38,908 bases of DNA, from the NCBI GenBank assembly GCA_903928445.1, contig CAIYRB010000059.1, positions 1 to 38,908 of the forward strand. Reading direction: 5' to 3'. Shown here piece by piece: positions 24,066 to 32,777 of this stretch (position 1 is the first letter of the stretch; each line of letters starts with the position of its first letter). The translations under genes were made by a program, and so were the position numbers. Origin of the DNA: an uncultured Pseudomonadota bacterium. GTDB taxonomy: Bacteria > Bdellovibrionota_B > Oligoflexia > Oligoflexales > CAIYRB01. The notes below the pieces were generated by a model. It searched no databases. It was not told where the DNA came from and saw nothing but the letters and a program-made list of their open reading frames with translations.

Positions 24066-25307
24066 TTAAAAGAAGAGGTCAAAGTCGAATTGGGCCAGAT
24101 TGGTGATCGGCATATTGCGGCCGGCCAGCTGCTTCACATAAGAGGCGCGCAGCGAAAACGGTACTGGTACACGACCCTGCTGATACAGAGGGACCGTGCT
24201 ATAGCCGAGCATAAACTCGGCATTATGTGCCGTCTGATCGGTCCAACGCTGGAGCGCCTTCTTGCTGTCAGTCGAAACACCGTCACCGCGATAAACATCG
24301 CCGTATTTATGCAAGAAGCTATAGCCGATGCCGCTGACCAAACCAAAGCTCGGGTCATAGCGTAACGACGTACCAGCATCGATCTTGTCGCCCTCTTTAA
24401 AACGGGCGTTGGTCGAGCCGACTTCGACAAGCTCATCATAGGTGATGGTGCGAACCGACTTTTGGCCAGGTAACGGCAGCGTGTATTTGGCGTATTGGTT
24501 GACGGTGAACTGCTGTGGCAACTTCTCGTCGACCGCGATCTGCGCAAACGGTGCCCAAACGCCTTCGCCAAAGGGAATATCGTTGAGGACGTCGGGATCT
24601 TTACGGCGACCGGTAGGCATGACCACACCGGTGGTGCTGGCTAGGCCCATGGCGCTGTTGTCGATATATTGGTACTTTGCGGCCAGGGTCGCATCACCGG
24701 GGCCAGACGAGTTCCAGGCATTGAGGCGCTGGAAGTTGTTGTTGGCCAGCTTGTTGTTGAGGCGGTTCACCGCATCATTGAGCTTGCCCGCAGCCTCGCG
24801 GCCGTTGGCGATCTGCGCGTTCTCCGGCTTGGCTAGGAGTGCCATGAGGTTTTGCGCGCGTTCGTTCGGCACAAAACCGACATTGGTTTTGGTCTGCGCT
24901 TGGTAAATCGGCGTCGCCAAAGCCAGCGTCAACTTGGAGGTGATACCAAAGGCCATGATCGGTGCGATGACCGTCAGATGACCGGTGATTTCCGCACTGA
25001 AGCTGCCAATCGAGTCTTTATCCTGGATGCCGTTTTGCAGCATGAAGCCCCTAAGCTGAGCCCCCTTGAGCTTGGTGTCATCGCGCACCACCTGGGCAAA
25101 GGTCAGGTCTTGATAAAGCAAGTGAGCCAGCGGTTCGCTAGCGCCGCTAGGATCCGTCGTCTGATTGAATCTGGTGTCAACGGTGCGAATGCTAAGGTTG
25201 CGCACCCCCTTCGGGAGGACCTTGGTGTCTTCAAAGGCAAAGGCCGAGGTGCTGCCGACGAGGGCGCAGAGCACCAAGTTTGCAATGATGGGCCGAGGAC
25301 TAAACAT
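24066..25307 (-). CDS. Probable outer-membrane beta-barrel protein
   Basis: A 413-aa exported protein with a clean signal peptide (about 1-23, MFSPRPIIANLVLCAL to STSAFA). The mature part alternates polar and hydrophobic residues in short strands (AKYQYIDNSAMGLASTTGV, GLVSGIGYSFLHKYG, FSLRASYVKQLAG) and ends FDFDLFF with a C-terminal Phe, the usual barrel-assembly signal. A helical segment (about 150-200, RLNNKLANNNFQRLN) interrupts the strands. Long loops and one-strand spacing resemble MetA-pathway or transporter-like porins, but the family is not recognised. ATG 25307 has GGAG nine bases upstream; the longer frame to 25436 crosses a strong hairpin. Its stop overlaps a possible ATG of the lipoprotein gene, so the two are cotranscribed. 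Confidence 0.8.
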   Translation of the reverse strand: MFSPRPIIANLVLCALVGSTSAFAFEDTKVLPKGVRNLSIRTVDTRFNQTTDPSGASEPLAHLLYQDLTFAQVVRDDTKLKGAQLRGFMLQNGIQDKDSIGSFSAEITGHLTVIAPIMAFGITSKLTLALATPIYQAQTKTNVGFVPNERAQNLMALLAKPENAQIANGREAAGKLNDAVNRLNNKLANNNFQRLNAWNSSGPGDATLAAKYQYIDNSAMGLASTTGVVMPTGRRKDPDVLNDIPFGEGVWAPFAQIAVDEKLPQQFTVNQYAKYTLPLPGQKSVRTITYDELVEVGSTNARFKEGDKIDAGTSLRYDPSFGLVSGIGYSFLHKYGDVYRGDGVSTDSKKALQRWTDQTAHNAEFMLGYSTVPLYQQGRVPVPFSLRASYVKQLAGRNMPITNLAQFDFDLFF

Positions 25308-25334
25308 GCCGTGAACTCCAAACCAAAATGTTGG

Positions 25335-25382
25335 CCCTGCTTTGGTCTTAAGCCAGGCGTCAGACGCAAGGCCAAAGCAGGG
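25335..25382 (-). promoter_or_regulatory. Strong hairpin in the leader of the barrel gene
   Basis: CCCTGCTTTGG (25335-25345) and CCAAAGCAGGG (25372-25382) form a perfect 11-base stem; inside it GCGT-cag-ACGC (25357-25367) makes a second small stem. It lies between the stop of the exported protein (25487) and the barrel ATG (25307). No T-tract follows on the minus strand, so it is more likely an intercistronic stabiliser or attenuator than a simple terminator. Confidence 0.55.
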
Positions 25383-25486
25383 GTCGGTCAAATAGCGACG
25401 AGGTAAACACCGAACCGGCTTGCTCCGCTTCGCCATAAAGGGCCAAGCTCAGGAACAAGCCAGTCGATGCTCGAGTAACAGGCCAA

Positions 25487-26401
25487 TTAAGGCGTTTGCC
25501 AGTCTTTGCCCGTCAGGTATTTGTAATCGTCTTTCAGGCGTTGGAAGTACACCTTGAATTCCGGCACTCGACCGTTAGGTAGTTGGGCCGTATCGACGCG
25601 GTCCTGCATCTCCGCCAGGGTATCCGTGACGTATGAGATGGCTTGGTCCTTCCAGCCGCCCGTGGGTTCGTCTCGGTCGAGCTGCTCCAAGACGGCAACT
25701 TTCGAGCGAGCGTTATCATAGAACAAGGCACCGGCATCAGCACCGCCAACCGCGGGAGCGGCGAGGGCAAGATTGGCTTGCTCAAGCGCACCGTGCACGT
25801 CGTAGAGGCCGACGACACGAGCTTCGGGGTTTGACCAGACGTTGGCGACGACGCGACGGATGCCGCCGCCTTCGTAATTCAGGCCGTCGTTGGACTGGGC
25901 CAAGCCGTCGTTGATATTGTCGCGCAACACGCTGGAGAAGGTGGCACGCTCCAGGAGATTGGCCGCTTCGCCCCAGTAGCCCGAGCAGACGCCGCGGAAG
26001 TAGTAATAAGCCGGGACTTTGGTTCCCAGGTTGGCCGGGCTGATGGCATCGATAAAACCTGGTTTGACGCAGGCGCGTTGAAAGATCGAGGTCTCCCGGC
26101 ACCAGCAATCACCGAAGATCTGCCGGCGGGCGCTGGTGTCGTTGCGGGCCACGACAAGCTCGCCTTCGTAGAAGGCCAAGCGGCCGAGTTGCTCGACGGC
26201 GCGGATTTTGTCGCTTGGGGTCGTCGCCTGGGCGAGGAGCTGTAAGTAAGCATCACGGGCCTGGGCGATGGCTGCACGGCCGCTCTCGCGATTGGCGAAC
26301 AAGTCGTCAGCCGCGACGAAATCAAGGGCGAACGCTGGCGCGGCTGCTAAAACCAAAGCCACAGCCACCGTGGCATTCTTAAATCCGGTCCAAAGGCTCA
26401 C
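25487..26401 (-). CDS. Exported helical protein of unknown function
   Basis: A 304-aa protein with a signal peptide (about 1-25, to APAFA). The mature part is mostly helical with TPR-like spacing (RAAIAQARDAYLQLLAQA, then AVEQLGRLAFYEGEL), so it may be a periplasmic scaffold. Four Cys in FGDCWCRETSIFQRAC and GVCSGYW could form two disulfides. GTG 26401 has a textbook GGAGGAG seven bases upstream. It heads the set exported protein, barrel, lipoprotein. I recognise no family; a repeat-containing lipoprotein-transport or surface-assembly component would fit but is speculation. The 92 bp before it, up to the rsmI stop at 26494, are AT-richer than the surroundings. Confidence 0.78.
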   Translation of the reverse strand: MSLWTGFKNATVAVALVLAAAPAFALDFVAADDLFANRESGRAAIAQARDAYLQLLAQATTPSDKIRAVEQLGRLAFYEGELVVARNDTSARRQIFGDCWCRETSIFQRACVKPGFIDAISPANLGTKVPAYYYFRGVCSGYWGEAANLLERATFSSVLRDNINDGLAQSNDGLNYEGGGIRRVVANVWSNPEARVVGLYDVHGALEQANLALAAPAVGGADAGALFYDNARSKVAVLEQLDRDEPTGGWKDQAISYVTDTLAEMQDRVDTAQLPNGRVPEFKVYFQRLKDDYKYLTGKDWQTP

Positions 26402-26493
26402 AGGAACTCCTCCAAAAAGGCATTATAATGTAATCGGCCACGTAACTAGTATTATGTTTGGCAACAAAAGTCAACCAAGCGAAGACAATGAAC

Positions 26494-27369
26494 TTACAGC
26501 TTATCTTTGGCGATTAAGAGCATTTGATAAAGGTCCGGACGTTTATAGCCGCTGGATTTAAATTGCAGCAGCAGGTCCTTTAAGCTGTCGCCACGAGCAA
26601 AGCCCCGTCTCGCCTGCTCAATCAAGGCCTCCCGAGACATCTGACCGGGGGCCAAACCAGATGCGGCGCCTGCCGGTGCACCTGGTGCGATCATCACCGA
26701 AACCTCGCCTTTTAACGTGGCATGACTACTCAGCCACTCCGACGCCTCGGCGATATCCACCGAGACGATCTCCTCATAAAGCTTGGTCAACTCCCGGCCG
26801 ATCGCCACGCGAGCCTCCGGGAAGACGGCACGAATGGCAGCCAGAGTGCGACCGAGGCGCCGGGTCGATTCAAAGAAAACGATACTGGCCCGGGCTGCTG
26901 CCCAACTCTCCAGTTCCTGCTGCAAGGCGCCAGCACGGGTCGGCAAGAAGCCGACAAAGAGCACGCGGTCGCTCGGCAGCCCCGAAGCACTCACCAGAGT
27001 CGTCGGCGCCGATGCTCCCGGGATCGGGTGCACCTTGATGCCAGCGGCATGTGCCGCAGCGACTAAGCGGTAACCTGGGTCGGAAATGCAGGGCGTCCCG
27101 GCATCGGTAATGATCGCTAGACTGAGGCCCTCGGCGACGATCTGCCGCACGAGGCTCGCCGCTCGCTCCGTCTCACCATGATCTTGGTAGCTAACCAGGC
27201 GCTTGCCGCGGATATCCAAGAAGCCCAGCAACTTTCTCGCCTGGCGAGTGTCCTCGGCGGCCACGACATCGACCCCAGCCAGGGTACGGCGCGCCCGCGG
27301 GGTCATATCCTCTAAGTTACCGATGGGTGTGGCAACCACGTAGACCACCGGACCGGTCGTTTCCTGCAT
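26494..27369 (-). CDS. rsmI: RsmI, 16S rRNA 2'-O-ribose methyltransferase
   Basis: Methylates the ribose of C1402 in 16S rRNA using SAM. The tetrapyrrole-methylase fold is clear: VVYVVATPIGNLEDMTPRA at the N-terminus, AAEDTRQARKLL, ITDAGTPCISDPG and PIPGASA, all RsmI signatures. The product is 291 aa, normal for the family. I start at ATG 27369 because AAGGA precedes it at five bases; ATG 27375 and GTG 27396 are alternatives. It is divergent from the aminotransferase-pheST unit. Confidence 0.95.
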   Translation of the reverse strand: MQETTGPVVYVVATPIGNLEDMTPRARRTLAGVDVVAAEDTRQARKLLGFLDIRGKRLVSYQDHGETERAASLVRQIVAEGLSLAIITDAGTPCISDPGYRLVAAAHAAGIKVHPIPGASAPTTLVSASGLPSDRVLFVGFLPTRAGALQQELESWAAARASIVFFESTRRLGRTLAAIRAVFPEARVAIGRELTKLYEEIVSVDIAEASEWLSSHATLKGEVSVMIAPGAPAGAASGLAPGQMSREALIEQARRGFARGDSLKDLLLQFKSSGYKRPDLYQMLLIAKDKL

Positions 27370-27472
27370 AACCATCCTTATCTCAACCTCAATCACCAGG
27401 TCCCGCGCAGCAAAGGCCCAGGCGGTGAAAAAATAGTTACTACTGGTTTTCGCGCTTTTCGTACACCTGTGT

Positions 27473-27491
27473 TATGCTAGCCGCGGCTAGC
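27473..27491 (+). promoter_or_regulatory. Possible -10 box overlapping a 16-bp palindrome
   Basis: GCTAGCCGCGGCTAGC (27476-27491) is a perfect palindrome in the gap between rsmI and the aminotransferase unit. TATGCT (27473-27478) runs into its left arm and could be a -10 box, though no good -35 is seen. A palindrome across a start site is the layout of a repressor operator. Confidence 0.4.
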
Positions 27492-27561
27492 GGTACTCGG
27501 TTGATAAGCTGGAGAACCGATTCTTACAACTAGGGAGCCAGATCCTCTCGCTGTGTGCAAG

Positions 27562-27590
27562 CCCCCCGCTTTTGCGTAGGGGGAAGCCTG
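27562..27590 (+). promoter_or_regulatory. Hairpin that could mask the ribosome site of the small membrane ORF
   Basis: CCCCCC at 27562-27567 faces GGGGG at 27579-27583; the G run is the Shine-Dalgarno (GGGGGA) of ATG 27591. Pairing five C-G bases would hide it. A tract just upstream (27541-27561) could compete. Confidence 0.4.
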
Positions 27591-27767
27591 ATGCGGCAGT
27601 CGATGGCACCCACCTATCTGTGGTGGGTTCCCCTAGCCTCAGTCAGTACCGCGGCCACCTCTTTCCACTTGCATCTCCTTATACCTCCAGGCTTAATGGG
27701 CGACGCTATCGTCGCTGTTGCAACCACCCTTTGCGTCTATCTGGCCGCCAATGGAGTGCCATTTTGA
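27591..27767 (+). CDS. Small membrane protein or translated leader, 58 aa
   Basis: A short frame starting MRQSMAPTYLWWVPLASVST with GGGGGA six bases before the ATG. It has one or two hydrophobic segments (about 8-24 and 38-53, GDAIVAVATTLCVYLAAN). Its stop TGA overlaps the TTG start of the aminotransferase by three bases, a typical coupling arrangement. It may be a membrane peptide, or its translation may open the message for the downstream gene. No family is recognised. A GTG at 27555 extends it by 12 codons but lies before the hairpin. Confidence 0.5.
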   Translation: MRQSMAPTYLWWVPLASVSTAATSFHLHLLIPPGLMGDAIVAVATTLCVYLAANGVPF

Positions 27768-28960
27768 AGCCTGCTGTACCCCCTTTGTCGCGCCGCATCC
27801 TGCGGGTCAAGTCCTCCCCTACCGTGGCACTCAATGCCAAAGCCAAGGCCCTGGCCAAAGAGGGCGTCAAGGTCTACAACTTCGCCGTCGGCGAGCCGGA
27901 CTTCCCGACGCCTAAAGCCGTCGTCGACAAAGCCATTGCCGCGCTGCAAGCGGGACGCACCAAATACGGTCCAGCCGGCGGTGGCGCCGAGTTCCTCCAG
28001 GCGATATCGAGCAAATTAAAGCGGGAAAACGGCTTGGATTTTGCGCCGAGCCAAATTGTCGCCGGCATTGGCGCCAAGGAAATTCTCTTCCATATCGGCC
28101 TAGCACTCATCAACGACGGCGACGAGGTGATCATCCCCTCGCCCTACTGGGTCAGCTATCCCGACCAGGTCGTCGCCGCCGGCGGCGTCCCGGTGTTTCT
28201 GCCGATGCCAGAAGATCCCGCCGCTCAGCCGCTGGATGTGAACGCTCTGAAACAGGCCGCTACGGCCAAGACGGTGGCCATCGTCCTCAATTCGCCGAGC
28301 AATCCGGCAGGCACGATGTACGACGAGCGGCTGCTGCACGAGCTCGGCACCTTCTTGTGCACGACCAATTGGTGGATCATCTCCGACGAGATCTACGAAT
28401 ACATGGCGTTTGATCACCCGCATGTGTCGCTGCTGAAGTTGTTTCCACAGCTGGCGGAGCGCTTTATCCTCGTCAATGGCCTGTCCAAAGGTGCGGCCAT
28501 GACCGGCTGGCGCGTCGGCTACTGCGCCGGCCCGACCGCGGTGATGAAGCTGGTGCGCGACCTGCAAAGCCATTCGTCGACCTGCTTGCCCCCGTTTATC
28601 GAAGACGCGGCAACCTACGCCATCGGCCAGGGTAACGCGCTGCTCAAGCACGAAGTCGGCATCATGAAGACGCGTCGCGACCTCGCCCTTGGCCTACTGA
28701 AGCAAATGCCAGGCGTCAAAGTGGCGCAACCGCACGGCGCCTTCTATATCTTCATCGATGTCCGGCCGGCACTACGGCAGGCTAAAACCAAGATCGACAC
28801 CATGGCGCTCAGCGAAAAGCTCTTGCTTGAGCAGCACATCGCGCTGGTTCCAGGCGATGCCTTTGGCGCGCCCGGCTTCCTGCGCCTGAGCTATGCCTGC
28901 GACGAGGCGACCATCACCGGTGGCTTGCAACGCTTGGCGGCCGGACTCAGCGCTCTCTAA
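27764..28960 (+). CDS. Aspartate aminotransferase-type class I PLP enzyme
   Basis: A 398-aa cytoplasmic transaminase, probably aspartate/2-oxoglutarate (type Ib, AspC/AspB-like). Family signs are FAVGEPDFPTP (40-50), NSPSNPAGT (176-184), SDEIYE (207-212), the PLP lysine 242 in LSKGAAMTGWRVGYC and a final RLSYAC arginine motif. I start at TTG 27764, which has TGGAG eight bases upstream and begins where homologues begin; the longer frame from 27572 adds a non-conserved basic leader. The 22-bp gap to pheS suggests one transcript with the phenylalanyl-tRNA synthetase genes. The same fold can also transaminate aromatic acids or prephenate, which would suit that neighbourhood; this is inference. 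Confidence 0.92.
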   Translation: MKPAVPPLSRRILRVKSSPTVALNAKAKALAKEGVKVYNFAVGEPDFPTPKAVVDKAIAALQAGRTKYGPAGGGAEFLQAISSKLKRENGLDFAPSQIVAGIGAKEILFHIGLALINDGDEVIIPSPYWVSYPDQVVAAGGVPVFLPMPEDPAAQPLDVNALKQAATAKTVAIVLNSPSNPAGTMYDERLLHELGTFLCTTNWWIISDEIYEYMAFDHPHVSLLKLFPQLAERFILVNGLSKGAAMTGWRVGYCAGPTAVMKLVRDLQSHSSTCLPPFIEDAATYAIGQGNALLKHEVGIMKTRRDLALGLLKQMPGVKVAQPHGAFYIFIDVRPALRQAKTKIDTMALSEKLLLEQHIALVPGDAFGAPGFLRLSYACDEATITGGLQRLAAGLSAL

Positions 28961-28982
28961 ATAAAAAGGCGGTTAGCGACGC

Positions 28983-30083
28983 ATGCAGCACTCGGATCAA
29001 AGTGGTAAACAACAGTCCAGTCAGGCACCAGGCTCTCTCGCTGAGCGCGCCGTCGCCGCTGGCGTCGCCTTCACCAAGGACGTCGCCGCAGCCCGCGCCC
29101 TGCGCAGCCCGGAAGGGGTCGAAGCGCTGCGCCTCAGCTACCTAGGCCGCAAGGGCCAGGTCACGGCCCTGCTCGAAGACCTGCGCACCTGCAGCAAAGA
29201 GGATCGGCCGGCCGCCGGCAAGGCCGTCAACGTCTTAAAGCAAAGCATCGAGCGCGAGATCGAAGCCCTTAAGGGCGAGGCCGGTGCGTGGCTGGTCGCG
29301 GCCAAATTAGCGGCAACACCGCTCGACATCCATCTGCCGGTCGAGCCGTGGGTGCCGCAGGGCTCGCTGCATCCGGTGACCTTGATTCGTCGGGAGATCC
29401 TCGGTGAATTTCGCCGCATGGGCTTCACCGTGTACGACGGCCCAGAGATCGACTATGACTTTTATAACTTCAGCTCACTGAATATGCCGGCGGATCATCC
29501 GGCTCGCGATATGCAGGACACCTTCTATATCAGCGAGCAGGAGCATCTACTGCTGCGCACGCATACGTCTAATATTCAGATCCATTGCCTGCTCAATGAA
29601 AAGCCGCCGCTGCGCATCGTGGCGCCAGGACGGGTGTTTCGCGTTGATTCCGACCCGACGCACACGCCGATGTTTCATCAAGTCGAGGCCTTTGTCATCG
29701 ATCGCGGCATCACCTTTGCGCACATGAAGGGCACCATCGATGCCTTTATGAAAGCGGTGTTTGGATCCAGCATGAAGACGCGCCTTCGCCCGAGCTTCTT
29801 TCCCTTCGTCGAGCCGGGCGCTGAGCTTGATCTGCAATGCGTTCACTGCAGCGGCAAGGGATGTCGCCTGTGTAAACAAACCGGATGGCTAGAAGTGGGC
29901 GGTTGCGGCATGATCCATCCCAACGTCTTTGAGGCTGTCGACTACGATAGCGATGCCTACACCGGCTTTGCCTTTGGCTTTGGTATCGACCGAATGGCCA
30001 TGCTGAAATACAAGCTCGATGACCTCCGGACCCTGTTTGAGGGGAGTCACGACTTCCTCGGTCACTTCCCGATCTTTACCTAA
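28983..30083 (+). CDS. pheS: Phenylalanyl-tRNA synthetase alpha subunit
   Basis: Catalytic subunit of the (alpha-beta)2 enzyme that charges tRNA-Phe. The N-terminal coiled coil (about 35-105, including YLGRKGQVTALL) is followed by class II motif 1 (HPVTLIRREILGEFRRMG), motif 2 (GRVFRVDSDPTHTPMFHQVE) and motif 3 (GFGIDRMAMLKY). A four-Cys knuckle, LQCVHCSGKGCRLC, sits in the catalytic domain near residues 282-300, a zinc-binding variant shared by several delta-like lineages. Length 366 is normal. ATG 28983 is used; the first 18 residues are polar and Gln/Ser-rich, so a later start is possible. It is 19 bp before pheT. Confidence 0.97.
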   Translation: MQHSDQSGKQQSSQAPGSLAERAVAAGVAFTKDVAAARALRSPEGVEALRLSYLGRKGQVTALLEDLRTCSKEDRPAAGKAVNVLKQSIEREIEALKGEAGAWLVAAKLAATPLDIHLPVEPWVPQGSLHPVTLIRREILGEFRRMGFTVYDGPEIDYDFYNFSSLNMPADHPARDMQDTFYISEQEHLLLRTHTSNIQIHCLLNEKPPLRIVAPGRVFRVDSDPTHTPMFHQVEAFVIDRGITFAHMKGTIDAFMKAVFGSSMKTRLRPSFFPFVEPGAELDLQCVHCSGKGCRLCKQTGWLEVGGCGMIHPNVFEAVDYDSDAYTGFAFGFGIDRMAMLKYKLDDLRTLFEGSHDFLGHFPIFT

Positions 30084-30102
30084 GGTATAAGGTACACGGC
30101 AC

Positions 30103-32643
30103 ATGCAGGTTTCCCTGTCTTGGTTGAATGACTACGTCGATTTAAGCGGCCTCAGCACCGAAGCCGTCGCCACCGCGTTCACCGCCATCGGCCTCGAGGT
30201 CGAAGCGGTTGAGACCTCTAAAATCTACAGCGGCGAGGTCGTCGTCGGCCGTATTGTGACGGCCCAGCGCCACCCCAATGCCGACACCTTACAATTGACG
30301 ACTGTCGATGTTGGCGCCGCCGAACCCTTGGCGATCGTCTGCGGTGCCCCTAACGCGCGGGCCGGCTTGACCGTCGCCGTCGCCATGGTCGGCTCCGAGC
30401 TACCCGGTAACTTTAAGATCAAGAAATCAAAGATCCGCGGTGAGACCTCCTGCGGCATGCTGTGCAGCGAGCAGGAGCTGGCTCTATCCAGTGAATCAGC
30501 GGGCATCATGGAACTCGACGCCAAACTCAAGGTCGGCACCGATGTGGCGCAGGCCCTGGGCCTCGGCGATACGGTCTTAACCCTAAACGTGACGCCAAAC
30601 CGTGCCGATTGCAGCGGCGTCTTTGGCCTGGCCCGAGATTTAGCGGCGAAGTTGCAGCGCCCGCTTAAACGTCCAGCGCTTGGTCTAGCCAAAACCAGCA
30701 CCTTGAAACCAGCCATCACCGTCCAAATCACCGACCAGGACGGTTGCCCACGCTTTGTCGCGCTGCAAGTCGACCAAGTCGCGGCGATCCCGGCGCCGGC
30801 TTGGATGCAAAAGCGACTGAGCGCCGCCGGTGTTCGGCCGATCAATCTGCTCGTCGATGCCACCACCTACACCATGCTCGAATTCAGTCAGCCGGTTCAC
30901 GCCTATGATGCCCGTAGCGTCCGCGGCAGCCGCATCGAAGTGCGCGATGCGCGTGAAGGCGAAGCTTTGACGACTCTGGACGGCCAACAGCGCACGCTCA
31001 AGTCCGGCGATCTGTTGATCTGCGACGCCGAAGGTCCGATCGGCCTGGCAGGTATCATGGGCGGCGAGAACAGCGAGATCAAGGCCGATACGACGTCCCT
31101 GATCATCGAGGTCGCCGCCTTCTCACCGCGCCGCATCCGGCGCACCGCCAAGCGCCTAGGTTTGCGCACCGAGGCGTCGCAGCGCTTTGAGCGCGGCATC
31201 GATATCGACTACCTCGTCAATGTCGCCCGCCGCGTCGCAGACCTCATCGTCCGCGGCAGCGAGGAGGCCGGCCTAAATCCGCTGCCCCGCGTCGCCGCTG
31301 AGGTCATCGACAGCTACCCAGGCGACATCGCCAAGCGCGTCATCGCGCTGCGCATCAGCCAAGCGAAGGCGGTCCTGGGCGTCAACGTGCTCCCACGCGA
31401 CGAAGTGATCGCCTCTTTGGAGCGACTAGAGCTGGAGCTGCTAGACAGCACGGATGACCGGCTCGTCTTTGAAATCCCGTTCTTTCGCGGCGACCTCGAG
31501 CGCGAAGTCGACCTGATCGAAGAGGTCGGTCGCTTGATGGGATTTGATAAGATTCCCTATCATCTGCCGGTGATGAACCTTCGCACGACGCCGGAAGATC
31601 CATTTATCGAATTTCAAGAACATGCGCGCACCGCGGCGGCGACGCTGGGACTGCGCGAGACCATCACCTTTCCCTTTGTCGCCATGACCGATCTTGCGGC
31701 TCTGGGCATCGAGGCCGGCCATCCCTATTACCCCTCGCTGTCGCTGGCGAATCCCCTCGCCGAATCGCACCGGCACATGCAGACCTCGCTGCTACCTGGC
31801 CTGCTGCGCGCCGTCAGCGCCAATCGCCGGCGCAGCGAGCACGGCACCCGCTTATTTGAATGCGGCCGCGGCTACTTTAGTCCGGTGGCCAAAGTCGAGG
31901 GCCCCAACCAGCCACCGGCCTTGCTGCGCGCGTTAACCCGCGGCTCGCGCCACTTTGCCCGGCGTGCCCGAGGCGAGGCCAACCGGCCGGTGGAGCGCCA
32001 CTGGCTTGCCGCCATCCTTGATCAGCCGTGGCAGGACAAAGGCTGGGCCGGCCCGCGGGTTGCCACCAGCTTTTATCAAGGCAAAGCCGCCGTAGTCGCT
32101 ATCCTGCGCGATTTTGGCCTGGCTGCAGGCGCCCAATGGGCCGAGATCAAAGCCGCGGATTATCCCTTCTTGCACCCCGGAGCTGCAGCGACCATCACGC
32201 TAAACGGCAAGGTCGCTGGCTTTGTCGGCGAGCTCCATCCACGCACGGCTGCGGCCTTGGATCTGGGCGAGGGCGGCAGTCCCGTGGTGTTGGAGCTCGA
32301 TTTGGAGGTGCTCTTTGACGCCAAGGGCAAGGGCCAGCGTGCCACTCCAGTGCTGCAGCGCTTTCCCCAGGTGACGCGCGATGTCGCCTTTGTCGTTGCG
32401 GCGAGTAAAACCCACGCTGACTTCTTAGCCGCGGTGAAGAGCTGCAAAGCTAAACATTTTCTCGTTGCGGCCAGTCTCTTTGACGTCTATGCCGGAGATC
32501 AGTTGGCGCCGGGGCAAAAGAGCATGGCCTACCGCTTTGCCTTCCAGTCACCAGAGCGCACCCTCACCGACGCCGAGGTCGATCAGGAGTTGACCGGACT
32601 GCTCGGATGGGTCAAGACGCAGGTCGAGGCGGCACAACGGTGA
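30103..32643 (+). CDS. pheT: Phenylalanyl-tRNA synthetase beta subunit
   Basis: Non-catalytic tRNA-binding and editing subunit. Domains run: start MQVSLSWLNDYVDL, an OB-fold tRNA-binding domain (about 40-150, VGRIVTAQRHPNADTLQ, IRGETSCGMLCSEQEL), the B3/B4 editing part (about 210-380, RPINLLVDATTYTMLE), B5 (about 405-480), the catalytic-like core (about 480-700) and the C-terminal FDX-ACB domain (about 752-846, FPQVTRDVAFVV). The 846 residues are slightly longer than the E. coli protein (795). It ends the aminotransferase-pheS-pheT run; 211 bp follow before the next gene. Confidence 0.97.
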   Translation: MQVSLSWLNDYVDLSGLSTEAVATAFTAIGLEVEAVETSKIYSGEVVVGRIVTAQRHPNADTLQLTTVDVGAAEPLAIVCGAPNARAGLTVAVAMVGSELPGNFKIKKSKIRGETSCGMLCSEQELALSSESAGIMELDAKLKVGTDVAQALGLGDTVLTLNVTPNRADCSGVFGLARDLAAKLQRPLKRPALGLAKTSTLKPAITVQITDQDGCPRFVALQVDQVAAIPAPAWMQKRLSAAGVRPINLLVDATTYTMLEFSQPVHAYDARSVRGSRIEVRDAREGEALTTLDGQQRTLKSGDLLICDAEGPIGLAGIMGGENSEIKADTTSLIIEVAAFSPRRIRRTAKRLGLRTEASQRFERGIDIDYLVNVARRVADLIVRGSEEAGLNPLPRVAAEVIDSYPGDIAKRVIALRISQAKAVLGVNVLPRDEVIASLERLELELLDSTDDRLVFEIPFFRGDLEREVDLIEEVGRLMGFDKIPYHLPVMNLRTTPEDPFIEFQEHARTAAATLGLRETITFPFVAMTDLAALGIEAGHPYYPSLSLANPLAESHRHMQTSLLPGLLRAVSANRRRSEHGTRLFECGRGYFSPVAKVEGPNQPPALLRALTRGSRHFARRARGEANRPVERHWLAAILDQPWQDKGWAGPRVATSFYQGKAAVVAILRDFGLAAGAQWAEIKAADYPFLHPGAAATITLNGKVAGFVGELHPRTAAALDLGEGGSPVVLELDLEVLFDAKGKGQRATPVLQRFPQVTRDVAFVVAASKTHADFLAAVKSCKAKHFLVAASLFDVYAGDQLAPGQKSMAYRFAFQSPERTLTDAEVDQELTGLLGWVKTQVEAAQR

Positions 32644-32777
32644 GACGCACGGGGTGTTGCGAAAGTGTTGCAAGATTGCGCCACCCTGTATGAGTTAAGA
32701 GTTTTGAGCAGCGCTGCATTAAAATATAAGATGATCGCTTTCGGCTAGTTACCCACGACGCAACGAGCGTCCTAGCC

